A stretch of DNA of 64,000 nt from Streptomyces fumanus (GTDB taxonomy: Bacteria; Actinomycetota; Actinomycetes; Streptomycetales; Streptomycetaceae): positions 1 to 64,000 of the forward strand of contig NZ_BNBI01000024.1 in the NCBI RefSeq assembly GCF_014655295.1. Reading direction: 5' to 3'. Below, one piece after another: positions 37,462 through 46,239 of this stretch. Made by a program: the position numbers and the translations under genes. The notes beneath the pieces were generated by a model. It was not told the DNA's origin. It saw only the letters and a list, made by a program, of their open reading frames with translations, and searched no databases. Every line of letters starts with the position of its first letter. Position 1 is the first letter of the stretch.

Positions 37462-38453
37462 CGTCCTCCCTGCCCTGGGGAGCGATGGCACGCCTGGTGG
37501 GGCGGCGACTGCTGTTCGCCGCACCCATCCTCCTCGTCGTGACCTTCGGCGTCTTCGCGATCGCCGCCGCCTCCCCCTTCGACCCCGTCAAGGCGTACGC
37601 GGGCACGGCCGCCCTGGGCGCGGACGCCGGGACCCTGGAGCGGCTGCGGGAGAACCTCGGTGTGGACGAGCCGTTCGCCTCCCGCTGGTGGAACTGGCTG
37701 ACCTCCGCCCTCAGCGGCGACCTCGGCCAGTCCGCGGTCATGCGACAGCCGGTCGCCCAAGTCATCGCAGAACGCCTCGTGTGGTCCACGCTGTTGTGTG
37801 CCGTCGCCTTCGCGGTGGCCGTGCTGGCCGGCACCGCGCTCGGAGTGCTGGCGGCCCGACGTCCCGGATCCGCGCTCGACCGCGTCGTCACCTCGCTCGC
37901 CTACGCTCTTGAGGCGGCACCCGTCTTCTGGCTCGCCCTGCTGGCCATCTGGTTCTTCGCCCTCCAGTGGGGCGTGCTCCCGGCCGGCGGCCTCACCGAC
38001 ACCGCGAGCGAACAGGTCACGCCGGGGCAGGTCGCGACCCACCTCGTACTGCCCGCCGGCGTGCTCGCCGTCTCCCAACTGCCCTGGTTCACCTTGTACG
38101 TCCGCCAGGGCGTCGGGGACGCCCTGGCGGAGGACCCCGTACGCGGCGCCCGCGCCCGCGGGCTGAGCGAGCGCACCGTCCTGCTCGGCCACGCCCTGCG
38201 CTCCGGACTGCTGCCCGTCCTCACGCTGATCGGCTCCCGCGTTCCCGAACTCATCACCGGTGCCCTGCTGGTGGAGAGCGTCTTCGGCTGGCCGGGCATC
38301 GCGGCGGCCACCGTGGAAGCGGCCACGGCCGTCGACTTCCCGCTGCTCGCCGCGCTGACCACGCTCGCCACCGCCGCCGTACTCCTCGGCAACCTGCTCG
38401 CCGACCTGCTCTACGGCCTGTTCGACCCGAGGGTGAAGTTCAGTGACATGTGA
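37458..38453 (+). CDS. nikB: ABC importer permease 1 (NikB/DppB type)
   Basis: 331 residues from GTG 37458, overlapping nikA by 4 bp. Six-helix DppB-type permease (LVGRRLLFAAPILLVVTFGVFAI; EAA-type loop DALAEDPVRGARARGLSERTVLLGHALRSGLLPVLTLIG). Forms the membrane channel with the second permease. An internal ATG at 37485 could also serve as start. Confidence 0.9.
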   Translation: MTSSLPWGAMARLVGRRLLFAAPILLVVTFGVFAIAAASPFDPVKAYAGTAALGADAGTLERLRENLGVDEPFASRWWNWLTSALSGDLGQSAVMRQPVAQVIAERLVWSTLLCAVAFAVAVLAGTALGVLAARRPGSALDRVVTSLAYALEAAPVFWLALLAIWFFALQWGVLPAGGLTDTASEQVTPGQVATHLVLPAGVLAVSQLPWFTLYVRQGVGDALAEDPVRGARARGLSERTVLLGHALRSGLLPVLTLIGSRVPELITGALLVESVFGWPGIAAATVEAATAVDFPLLAALTTLATAAVLLGNLLADLLYGLFDPRVKFSDM

Positions 38454-39324
38454 ATCGCCTTCCAGGCCCACGTGGCGGTCGTACGGCACCGACCGCCGCT
38501 CCACCCGCACGGTGCGGGTGCGTCTGTCTGCCGTGCTGGTGACCGCAGCCGTGCTCGCCGTGCTCCTCGTGCCGCCACTGGTGCGACTCGACCAGCAGGC
38601 CGTCGACCTCGGCGCGAGGCTGCTGCCGCCGAACTGGTCCCACCCCTTCGGCACCGACGACCTCGGCCGGGACCTGCTCCTGCGCTGCGTCTACGGTCTG
38701 CGCGTCTCCCTGCTGGTCGGAGTGGTTGCGGCTTTCACCGCGACCGTGATCGGCACGGTCGTCGGAGCCACCGCGGGAGCACTGGGCGGCTGGGTCGACC
38801 GAGGCGTGATGCGGGTGGTCGACACGTTCTCGTCCGTGCCCCATCTGCTGCTCGGGATCTTCATCGTCGCCCTGTTCCGGCCCGGCGTGTGGCCCGTGGT
38901 GGTCTCGGTGGCGCTCACCCACTGGCTGTCCACCGCCCGTATCGTACGCGCCGAAGTGCTCTCCCTGCGCTCGCGGCCGTACATCGACGCGGCCGTGTCC
39001 GGGGGCGCGTCCCGGTGGCGGGTGGCGGTACGGCATCTGCTGCCCGCCGTGCTGCCGCAGGCCGCGCTCGCCGCCGTCCTCATGGTGCCGCACGCCATGT
39101 GGCACGAGTCGGCCCTGTCCTTCCTCGGGCTCGGCCTGCCCACCCACACCGCCAGCCTCGGCACCCTCATCCAGGGTGCCCGGGGTTCACTGCTCGCCGG
39201 GCAGTGGTGGCCCACCCTCTTCCCCGGCCTGTTCGTCATCGTCCCGACCCTCGCCATCGCCGGTCTCGCCGGAGCCTGGCGGGAGCGGATCAACCCCCGC
39301 CGCCGATCGGAGCTGATGCTGTGA
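38443..39324 (+). CDS. nikC: ABC importer permease 2 (NikC/DppC type)
   Basis: 293 residues, GTG start overlapping nikB by 11 bp. DppC-type with the N-terminal HPFGTDDLGRDLLLRCVYGLRVSLLVG signature and the EAA loop YIDAAVSGGASRWRVAVRHLLPAVLPQ, then SFLGLGLPTHTASLGTLI. Partner of the first permease; ends in a 4-bp overlap with the first ATPase gene. Confidence 0.9.
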   Translation: MTCESPSRPTWRSYGTDRRSTRTVRVRLSAVLVTAAVLAVLLVPPLVRLDQQAVDLGARLLPPNWSHPFGTDDLGRDLLLRCVYGLRVSLLVGVVAAFTATVIGTVVGATAGALGGWVDRGVMRVVDTFSSVPHLLLGIFIVALFRPGVWPVVVSVALTHWLSTARIVRAEVLSLRSRPYIDAAVSGGASRWRVAVRHLLPAVLPQAALAAVLMVPHAMWHESALSFLGLGLPTHTASLGTLIQGARGSLLAGQWWPTLFPGLFVIVPTLAIAGLAGAWRERINPRRRSELML

Positions 39325-40304
39325 CCAGCCGACCCCCTGTTCTGTCGGTCCGCGGGCTGTCGGTGCGCTTCCTCATGCCCGGCGGGCGGCGGATCGCCGC
39401 CGTCACCGACGCCCACTTCGACGTGGCGGCCGGCGAATGCCTCGCCCTCATCGGCGAGAGCGGCTGCGGCAAGTCCGTCCTCGCCTCCGCCCTCCTCGGC
39501 CTCCTCCCCGCCAACGCCCAGGCAGCGGGCGAGGCCCGCCTCGGCTGCCTGGATCTGCTCACCGCGGACGAGCGCACTCTCGCCCGCAGGGTGAGGGGGC
39601 GCCTGATCGGGCTCATCCCGCAGAGCCCGGCCGCGCACCTCACTCCCGTGCGTACGGTCCGCTCCCAACTGGAAGAGACCGTCGCGGCGTTGACCGGCAC
39701 CCGAGGACGGGCGGCCGTACGTGTGGCGTCCGAGACGGCCGCCGAGCGCGCCGCCTTCCCCACCGGCCACCTCGACAGCCACCCGCACGAGCTCTCCGGC
39801 GGCCTCGCCCAGCGCGCCGCCACCGCCCTCGCCCTCGTCGGCGGCGCACCGCTGCTGCTCGCCGACGAACCGACCACCGGTCTCGACCGCGACCTGGTGG
39901 ACCACACGGTGGACGAACTACGGCGCCACGTCGACTCCGACGACCACGAGGACGGCACCGGCCGGGCCCTGCTGATGATCACCCACGACCTCATGGCCGC
40001 CGAACGCATCGCCGACCGGGTGGCCGTGATGTACGCGGGCCGCATCGTCGAACTCACCGACGCCCGAACGTTCTTCGGCACGCCCGGCCCCCGGCACCCC
40101 TACAGCCGCGGCCTGCTCCAAGCACTCCCCCAGCGCGCCTTCACCCCGGTTCCCGGAATGCCACCCGAACTCGGCGACCTCCCCGACGGATGCGCCTTCG
40201 CCCCACGCTGCGAGCGCGCCTCCGAAGCCTGCACCGCCCTGCCATCGATGAGCGGCCAAGTCGCCTGTCACCATCCGCACGTACCGGAGGACCTCCGTGC
40301 TTGA
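39321..40304 (+). CDS. nikD: ABC importer ATPase 1 (NikD/DppD type)
   Basis: 327 residues, GTG start overlapping nikC (GTGA). Walker A GESGCGKS, Q-loop LIPQSP, signature LSGGLAQR, Walker B LLLADEPTTGLD, H-loop ITHD, and the C-terminal oligopeptide-transporter domain with HPYSRGLLQALP and the Cys cluster CAFAPRCERASEAC that can hold an iron-sulphur centre. Powers import together with the second ATPase. Confidence 0.9.
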   Translation: MTSRPPVLSVRGLSVRFLMPGGRRIAAVTDAHFDVAAGECLALIGESGCGKSVLASALLGLLPANAQAAGEARLGCLDLLTADERTLARRVRGRLIGLIPQSPAAHLTPVRTVRSQLEETVAALTGTRGRAAVRVASETAAERAAFPTGHLDSHPHELSGGLAQRAATALALVGGAPLLLADEPTTGLDRDLVDHTVDELRRHVDSDDHEDGTGRALLMITHDLMAAERIADRVAVMYAGRIVELTDARTFFGTPGPRHPYSRGLLQALPQRAFTPVPGMPPELGDLPDGCAFAPRCERASEACTALPSMSGQVACHHPHVPEDLRA

Positions 40305-41034
40305 ACTCCGCGCCATCACCGCCGGATACCACACGAAGGCCCCGGTGGTGCGCGGCGCCTCGCTGACCGTCGCGCCAGGTGAGTCCGTCGGTCTGCTCGG
40401 CCCCAGCGGCTGCGGCAAGTCCACCCTCGCCCGGGTCGCGGCTCTGCTGCACCGCCCCGACTCCGGCACCCTCCTCCTCGACGGCGAACCCGTACGGAGC
40501 TGGCGCCACCGCGCCCCGCGCGCCCAGCGCACCGCCTTCGGCGTGGTCTTCCAGCAGCCGCGCCTCTCCGCCGATCCCCGGCTGCGGCTCACCGACCTGA
40601 TCGCCGAACCGCTGCGGGCCACCGGCCGCCGCGGTGGTATCGAAGAGCGCGTCTGTGAACTGGCCGCATCCGTCGGCCTCACCCCCGACCTCCTGGACCG
40701 CCGTCCCCACGAGGTCAGCGACGGCCAGCTCCAGCGCGCCTGCCTCGCCCGCGCCCTCGCGCTACGCCCGCGCTGGCTGATCTGCGACGAGATGACCGCC
40801 ATGCTGGACGCCTCCACCACCGCCGCGTTGGTGGCCGCCGTCGAGGACTACCGCGCCACGTCCGGTGCCGGCCTGCTCGCCGTCGGCCATGACCAGGTCC
40901 TGCTGGACCGCTGGTGTGACCGCACGATCCATTGGGAGGACGTCACCGGCCGCACCACGCCGACAACGGGACGGCTCCCGCAGGCATCGGGCCGGCGGCA
41001 ACCGTCCGTTGTGCCGCCTGCCGGTGAACGGTGA
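40297..41034 (+). CDS. nikE: ABC importer ATPase 2 (NikE/DppF type)
   Basis: 245 residues, GTG start overlapping nikD by 8 bp. Walker A GPSGCGKST, Q-loop FQQPRLS, a modified signature VSDGQLQR (LSGGQ in the usual form), Walker B WLICDEMTAMLD, His of VGHDQ. Lacks the C-terminal Cys-rich extension of NikD, as typical for NikE. Final gene of the importer operon. Confidence 0.88.
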   Translation: MLELRAITAGYHTKAPVVRGASLTVAPGESVGLLGPSGCGKSTLARVAALLHRPDSGTLLLDGEPVRSWRHRAPRAQRTAFGVVFQQPRLSADPRLRLTDLIAEPLRATGRRGGIEERVCELAASVGLTPDLLDRRPHEVSDGQLQRACLARALALRPRWLICDEMTAMLDASTTAALVAAVEDYRATSGAGLLAVGHDQVLLDRWCDRTIHWEDVTGRTTPTTGRLPQASGRRQPSVVPPAGER

Positions 41035-41079
41035 GAAGACGATCACGAGCAGGCAGGACGCTCAGGATGTACTGCGGCG

Positions 41080-41526
41080 TCAGGAAGCGAGCAGAAGGCT
41101 GTCACCGCGCTCCTTGGCGGCGGCGTAACGTCTGGCCACGTCCTGCCAACTGACGACGACTCCTGTCCGGTCGTCCCGCCCGTCAGAGGGCGGGGCGGCG
41201 TCCCAACTGTCTCCACAGGGTCGGCCTCGCCGCCGAGTTCCTTGCCGTTCCGGCCGGGCGACGCTGCGGGGCTTCTCGCAGGTCTCCTCGATCTCGCGTT
41301 CGGGGCTGGACTGAGCGGTGACTCCCGCGCCCGCGCGCAGCCACGTCTCGTCGCCCTCACCGATGAGTGTGCGCAGGACCAGGGCGGCGTCGAAGGCGCC
41401 GCCGCTGCTTTCCCGGAAGACCGCGCCGCCGTACAGACCGCGGGGTCCCTCCTCGTGCATCAGTCGAAGCGCCAACCGTTCGTCAGACCCGGTGACGTCT
41501 GCGCGGTTCAGTCCGTCCCGAGGCAC
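41080..41526 (-). pseudogene. 3' remnant of a salicylate synthase-like (chorismate-utilising) gene
   Basis: 148-codon frame with TGA directly before its GTG. The first 75 residues hold the end of the chorismate-binding fold as in MbtI/Irp9: EEGPRGLYGGAVF, AFDAALVLRTL, TWLRAGAGVTAQSSPEREIEETCEK. The preceding 300 residues of the enzyme are missing, and after EETCEK the frame continues into unrelated Arg-rich sequence. It cannot be active. A trace of a lost salicylate-type siderophore or pigment locus. Confidence 0.75.
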
Positions 41527-41600
41527 TCACCGGGTGAACCTCCCCGGCCGACCCGTCGTTGGAGGCGGATAAAGAACCCCGAGTCAGAGAGTTGGTTACC

Positions 41601-42086
41601 GTGCAGAAGAGGCTGAAATCCCTGATGGGAACCGCGCTGGCCGGCGTCGCCTGCTCCGCTGTGCTGGTGGCGACGCCCGCGCACGCGGAGCAGCAGTACA
41701 CCGTGCAGAGCGTAGCCACCGGCCGATGTCTGTCCGGACAGGCCGACCGCACCGTCCGCCAGGGCCCGTGCGACGCCAACGCCAAGTGGATGGAGGTCTA
41801 CCGCCGCAGCAGCACGACACCCGACATGGCGGGCCAGATGCTGGTGCACGTGGCCACGGGCATGTGCCTCGACCACAACTACGACAGGACGGGCATCGAG
41901 CCCTACCTGTCGCCATGCAGCGTCGACGACTACGGTCAGCTCATCGGCATGATCTCCAAGGGCGGCAACCGCATCAGGATCGGCGCCGCGGACGGGGAAT
42001 GGAGGCTGACCGCCTGGAACACCGGGTCGGTCAGTTTCGAGCTGTACCAGGACTCCAACGACAAGCAGCTCTGGGCGACCATCTGA
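41601..42086 (+). CDS. Secreted ricin-B-like (beta-trefoil) protein
   Basis: 161 residues from GTG 41601; the frame is open to 41559 but the signal peptide VQKRLKSLMGTALAGVACSAVLVATPAHA starts here. The mature part shows trefoil units (YTVQSVATGRCLSGQ, VHVATGMCLDHNYDRTGIEPYLSPC) with paired Cys. Such domains bind carbohydrate or act as toxin/adhesin modules. No catalytic domain attached. A second, related protein is encoded convergently just downstream. Confidence 0.75.
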   Translation: MQKRLKSLMGTALAGVACSAVLVATPAHAEQQYTVQSVATGRCLSGQADRTVRQGPCDANAKWMEVYRRSSTTPDMAGQMLVHVATGMCLDHNYDRTGIEPYLSPCSVDDYGQLIGMISKGGNRIRIGAADGEWRLTAWNTGSVSFELYQDSNDKQLWATI

Positions 42087-42143
42087 CCACCCGCCACCCG
42101 TCCCACCGGGGGCTGTAAGGTCCCCGCCCGCGACGCCGGGTCC

Positions 42144-42186
42144 GACGAGCGGCTGCGGTGCCCCGTCCGCGACGCGGCCGCTCGTC
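42144..42186. terminator. Bidirectional hairpin between the two ricin-B-like genes
   Basis: GACGAGCGGC and GCCGCTCGTC, perfect 10-bp arms with a 23-nt loop, between convergent genes. Confidence 0.65.
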
Positions 42187-42222
42187 GTCATGCCCTGGCA
42201 CACCAGCCGGTCCTGGGGAAGC

Positions 42223-42690
42223 TCAGACAGCGTCCCACTTCTGCTTGTTGACGACGTCCACGTCTCCGGCCGGCCTCACGGACACCCCGCCGTCGTTCCA
42301 CCCCGTCAGCCGTGTACCGAAGGCGACCGGCGACATCGCGCCGTCGCTGCCGAACGTCCAGACCTGGCCCAGGTCCTGGTCGGAGCAACCCGACAGATAG
42401 ACGCTGCTTCCGTTGGTGTCCAAGCAGAGTCCTGTCGCCTCGTGCCTGATCATGGCGAAGCCGTACCTCGGGTCCACGACCGACGTGGTCCATCCGGTCC
42501 GAGGGCTCGACGTGCCGGCGAGTGAGCAGTCGTACTGGCTCACCGTGCGGTCCTTCCCGGCCAGACACAGACCTGTGTGGCGGTTCTTGTAGATGTGTGC
42601 GGTGTCGGCCTGACTGGGAGTGACGGACATGACGACGAGGGCGACAGCGCCGGTGGCCGCCGTAGTCAGTGTCTTCAGCTTGTGGTTCAC
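42223..42690 (-). CDS. Second secreted ricin-B-like protein
   Basis: 155 residues from GTG 42690 with GAGGAGG 5 nt before. Signal peptide KLKTLTTAATGAVALVVMSVTPSQA, then repeats HIYKNRHTGLCLAGK, RHEATGLCLDTNGSSVYLSGCSDQDLGQVWTFG, with Cys and QxW-like positions of ricin-B folds. Same size and layout as its convergent neighbour but low identity. Probable carbohydrate binding outside the cell; biological role unknown. Confidence 0.75.
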   Translation of the reverse strand: MNHKLKTLTTAATGAVALVVMSVTPSQADTAHIYKNRHTGLCLAGKDRTVSQYDCSLAGTSSPRTGWTTSVVDPRYGFAMIRHEATGLCLDTNGSSVYLSGCSDQDLGQVWTFGSDGAMSPVAFGTRLTGWNDGGVSVRPAGDVDVVNKQKWDAV

Positions 42691-42824
42691 GACATCCTCC
42701 TCGGGAAACAGCATCGCGTCGGCAGCAGTGACCGTTCGATCCCTGCTACGAGGGCTGTACCGACGTGGTTCACCGAGTGTTCGGTCCGGTGCTTCGTGTC
42801 CGGTTCCGGGCCGGCAGGGGGTGT

Positions 42825-43391
42825 TCAGAGGGCCTGGAGCTGGGTGAGGAGTTGCAGGGTGTCGGAGTTGAGCCAGTACTCGACGAACCTGCCGTTCTTC
42901 ATGCGCAGGGTGTCGGTGCCGGTGAAGGTGACGGTGGTGCCGGGCTGGGCCTTGGCTCCGGGGAAGCCGCCGGCGTAGGTGCCGGTGGCGGTCCAGCGTA
43001 CGGAGGCGCGGTCGCCGGCGGCCAGAGGGTCGATCTGCAGGGAGAAGCGCAGGTCGGGGAAGGCGGCGCGGGTCTGCGAGATCCAGGCCACCAGGCCGTC
43101 CGCGCCGCGGATGCCGCTGCCGTCGCCTCCGTCGAGGAGGGCGGCGTGGACCGTGAAGCGCGGCGAGATGATGCCCGGGGCCTGGGTGTAGTCGCCGTTC
43201 CACAGGCGCAGCCACGCATCGAGCATCGCCTCGGTCTGCTTCACGGTGCCCCGGTGGTGCTGCGCCGTGACCGAGTGGGCGGCGGGGGTGGCGGACGGGA
43301 CGGACGCCGCGGCGGTCGTGCCGCCGACGGCCAGGGCTGCCAGCGCCGCGGGGACGAGCAGACGCATCCGGTTGCGTGCGGTGATGTTCAT
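42825..43391 (-). CDS. Secreted SnoaL-like (ester cyclase/NTF2-fold) protein
   Basis: 188 residues with GAGG before ATG. Signal peptide MNITARNRMRLLVPAALAALAVGGTTAAA, then an NTF2-like domain: MLDAWLRLWNGDYTQAPGIISPRFTVHAALLDG, GADGLVAWISQTRAAFPDLRFSLQID, GTDTLRMKNGRFVEYWLNSDTLQLLTQL. SnoaL-type cyclases are normally cytoplasmic, so export is unusual. It lies 64 bp after the TAP-like gene on the same strand and may be co-transcribed. Confidence 0.82.
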   Translation of the reverse strand: MNITARNRMRLLVPAALAALAVGGTTAAASVPSATPAAHSVTAQHHRGTVKQTEAMLDAWLRLWNGDYTQAPGIISPRFTVHAALLDGGDGSGIRGADGLVAWISQTRAAFPDLRFSLQIDPLAAGDRASVRWTATGTYAGGFPGAKAQPGTTVTFTGTDTLRMKNGRFVEYWLNSDTLQLLTQLQAL

Positions 43392-43455
43392 GATGGTTCC
43401 TCGCTGATCAGTGGGACGAAGGGCGGTGTGAGTCGGTGCGGGTCCGGCTGGGGTG

Positions 43456-44934
43456 TCAGTCGGTGCAGGTGGTGCCGGGGGCGGGCAGAGAACGGGTGGT
43501 CAGGTAGCGGTTGGTGGCGTCGCGCACGCACTGGGAGAGCAGGAACATGCTGTAGTCGTCGCCTTCGCGGCTGAGGACGACGCTGCCGGGCAGTTGGGCC
43601 GCCATGGCGGGGCCCGCGCTGTGTGGAGCGAGCGCCTGGTGGGTGGACTGCACGATCAGCGCGGGGGGCGCGCCGTGGACGGGGGCCCCGGCCGGAACGG
43701 GGTGCGCGGGGAGGGGCCAGCCGAGGCAGCCGGTGAGGGCGGTCCAGGAGCGTACGGCCCCGCCCAGGTGCGGGGAGATCCGTGCAAGGTCGGTGCGCAA
43801 CCGGGTGAGCTGGTCGAACGTCGTCACCGGGCGTGCGGTGTCCAGGCAGGCGGGGACCTGGACCTGGACGGGGTCGAGGGTGTCGTCGGGTTCGTAGGTG
43901 AAGTCGGTCACGTCGCCCGCCTGTGCCTTGACGACGGCTCGCGCGAGGGCGGGCCAGGTGACGCCGGAGAGGGTCAGGTAGTCCTGGGTGGCGGTGCGGA
44001 TGTCCTCGCCGGTCAGTGTCCGGCTGCCGTCGGCGGTGGGGATCGGGGTGTGGTCGGCGCGGGCGACGAGAGCGTCGTACTCGGCCGCGGCGTCCTTGCC
44101 GTGCAGGGCGCAGTCGGTGGCCGCCGCGCACCAGGCGGTGAAGCGGTCGAACGCCTTCTCGGCTGTGGCCGCTTCGCGGCGGATGCGTTCGGTGGGCGTG
44201 GTGGTGTCGTCCAGCGCCGTGTCGAGGACCATGGTGCGCAGCCGGCCGGGGTAGAGGTCGGCGTAGGTGCGTCCGAGCAAGGTGCTGTAGTGGATGCCGT
44301 ACCAGTCGAGCTGCTTCTCGCCGAGGCCGGTGCGGACGGCTTCGAAGTCCCGTGCGGTGCTGGTGAGGTCGGTGTGGGCGACCAGCGGGCCGTTGCGTCG
44401 GAGGCAGTCGGCGGCGAAGGCACGGTTGTGGGCCACGAGTCTGTCGAACGCGGCCCGGTTGCGCGGGAAGTGGGTGACGCCGGCGGGCTTGAGGGGGGTG
44501 GCGCAGCGGATCGGCGTACTGTGCCCGACTCCGCGTGGGTCGACGGCGACCAGGTCGAAGTCGCGGCTCATGGCGCCGGCGAACGAGGGGAAGCCGATGC
44601 GCATGGCGAGGCGGAGTTGTTCGATCGACGATCCGCCGGCTCCGTCGTTGAGCAGGAGCGTGCCACGGCGGTGCGCCTGGTCGTCGGCCGGGCGGCGGAC
44701 CATGGCGAGAGTGAGGGTTCCGGCGCGTGGGTGGGCGTGGTCGACGGGGACCCGCAGTGTGCCGCACTGCATTCCCTCGAACTCCGTGTCGGAGCAGGCG
44801 CTCCAGTCGATGCGGCTCGCGGGGGTGGCCGCCCGGCCCTGGGCCGGTGCGGCGGCCGCCGGCGTGGCGAGGGCGGCCGTGGCGAGGAGGGTGGCGGTGA
44901 GGATGCGCCGGATGTGGGCGCGCGGTCTGGGCAT
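43456..44934 (-). CDS. Secreted TAP-family alpha/beta hydrolase, catalytic residues replaced
   Basis: 492 residues with signal peptide ILTATLLATAALATPAAAAPA. Overall sequence follows the tripeptidyl-aminopeptidase/SlpD-E family (GTLRVPVDHAHPRAGTLTLAMVRR; VDPRGVGHSTPIRC; YLTTRSLPAPGTTC at the end). The nucleophile elbow, usually GISYGT, is GIHYST (His215 for Ser), and the catalytic His region, usually GxGHG, is EGDDYS (Asp459). The oxyanion region NDGAGGSS is also altered. It is therefore probably a non-hydrolytic paralogue, perhaps binding peptides. AGGAG precedes ATG. Confidence 0.85.
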   Translation of the reverse strand: MPRPRAHIRRILTATLLATAALATPAAAAPAQGRAATPASRIDWSACSDTEFEGMQCGTLRVPVDHAHPRAGTLTLAMVRRPADDQAHRRGTLLLNDGAGGSSIEQLRLAMRIGFPSFAGAMSRDFDLVAVDPRGVGHSTPIRCATPLKPAGVTHFPRNRAAFDRLVAHNRAFAADCLRRNGPLVAHTDLTSTARDFEAVRTGLGEKQLDWYGIHYSTLLGRTYADLYPGRLRTMVLDTALDDTTTPTERIRREAATAEKAFDRFTAWCAAATDCALHGKDAAAEYDALVARADHTPIPTADGSRTLTGEDIRTATQDYLTLSGVTWPALARAVVKAQAGDVTDFTYEPDDTLDPVQVQVPACLDTARPVTTFDQLTRLRTDLARISPHLGGAVRSWTALTGCLGWPLPAHPVPAGAPVHGAPPALIVQSTHQALAPHSAGPAMAAQLPGSVVLSREGDDYSMFLLSQCVRDATNRYLTTRSLPAPGTTCTD

Positions 44935-45030
44935 GGGGCTGTTCTCCTGGGGACGCGCCGGCGGCGCGGGTGACGGGGGGACCGTGCGGGGACGGGGGCA
45001 CGTGGGTGTGCCGGTCTCCGCGTGGGGCGG

Positions 45031-46062
45031 TCAGGCGTGCAGGACGACCTTTCCGGCGACGGTGCCGGACTCGGCCAGGCGCATCGCCTCGGCGGCTCGG
45101 GTGAGGGGCAGTTCGGCGGCGATCCGGGCGGTGATCTGGCCTCGCCGGAGCGCCGTGAAGACCTCGGTGAGGTCGGCACGCAGCCGGGCCCGGAACCGGT
45201 TCTTGGACAGGGCGCGGCCGGCCCAGACGTTGAAGAAGTAGGCACGGCGGCCGTTGGGCAGAGTGTTCCAGAGCCACACCCGGCCGAGCAGCTTGAGCAC
45301 GGGCCACTGCTTGGAGCCCTCGTCGTCGCGGGTGGAGGCGCTGCCGTAGGACACGAGGGTGCCGCCGGGCGCGAGCAGGTGCCAGGAGTCGACGACACTG
45401 CGGCCGCCGACGTGGTCGAAGACGGCGTCCACACCGCCCGGGGCCAGCTCACGGACCCTGGCAGGGAGGTTTTCGGTGCGGTAGTCGATCGGCGTCACGC
45501 CCTGTGCGCGCAGGGCGGCGTGGTGGCGCGCGGAAGCGGTGCCGATCACCCGCGCACCCGCTGCGTGGGCGAGCTGGACGAGGACCGAGCCGACTCCGCC
45601 GTTGGCTCCGTGCACCAGGACGGTCTGCCCGGCACGGACGCGGGCCTTGCGGTGCAGCATCTGCCAGGCCGTGATGCCGTTGATCACCACGGTCTCCGCC
45701 TCCACGGCGCCGATCCCGTCCGGCACGGGCACCACGTCGGCGGCGTCGACGACCACGTGGCTGGCCCAGCCGCCGACCTTCAGCAGGGCGGCCACCCGGG
45801 TGCCGGCCAGGCCCGCGGTGACTCCCTCGCCGGTTTCGACGACGGTGCCGACCAGGTCGTATCCGGGGACGAACGGAAAGGGCGGCTGGTCGTAGTAGCG
45901 GCCACGGCGCATCTGCTGCTCGGCGAAGGAGACACCGGTCGCCTCCATCCGCACGACGACCTGCCCCGGAGCGGGGGCCGGGACGGGCCGTCGCCGCACC
46001 TGGAGGCCCTCGGGCTCGACCTTGCCCGGCAGTACGACCTCGACCATCGCTCCAGCGTTCAT
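45031..46062 (-). CDS. Zinc-independent MDR oxidoreductase (quinone-oxidoreductase-like)
   Basis: 343 residues; ATG 46062 with GGAGG 5 nt upstream is preferred to ATG 46074. GroES-like domain (APAPGQVVVRMEATGVSFAEQQMRRGRYYDQPPFPFVPGYDLVGTV) and a Rossmann domain with VLVHGANGGVGSVLVQLA. The structural and catalytic zinc Cys ligands are absent, as in QOR/zeta-crystallin. NADPH-dependent reduction of quinones or enones is likely. Divergent from a TetR gene that is its probable repressor. Confidence 0.9.
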   Translation of the reverse strand: MNAGAMVEVVLPGKVEPEGLQVRRRPVPAPAPGQVVVRMEATGVSFAEQQMRRGRYYDQPPFPFVPGYDLVGTVVETGEGVTAGLAGTRVAALLKVGGWASHVVVDAADVVPVPDGIGAVEAETVVINGITAWQMLHRKARVRAGQTVLVHGANGGVGSVLVQLAHAAGARVIGTASARHHAALRAQGVTPIDYRTENLPARVRELAPGGVDAVFDHVGGRSVVDSWHLLAPGGTLVSYGSASTRDDEGSKQWPVLKLLGRVWLWNTLPNGRRAYFFNVWAGRALSKNRFRARLRADLTEVFTALRRGQITARIAAELPLTRAAEAMRLAESGTVAGKVVLHA

Positions 46063-46112
46063 GACGACCTCCATCGACTTCCACCTCGTTAGCGGGTGGC
46101 GCTTACGTTAGA

Positions 46113-46122
46113 AGTTATAACT
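46113..46122. promoter_or_regulatory. Palindrome between the MDR and TetR genes
   Basis: AGTTATAACT, a perfect 10-bp palindrome in an A/T-rich island of the 177-bp divergent intergenic region, 51 bp from the MDR start. Candidate operator for the adjacent TetR protein. Confidence 0.45.
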
Positions 46123-46239
46123 GGCCGCTTGTGTGACAGTCAAGAGCGTTCGTAATAGGCTCTAACCAGGAGCCCGCACCGAGCGACTCGCCCGGCTTCC
46201 GACAGCCGGTCACCGATCCAGGGAAGAAAGGACACCCGC

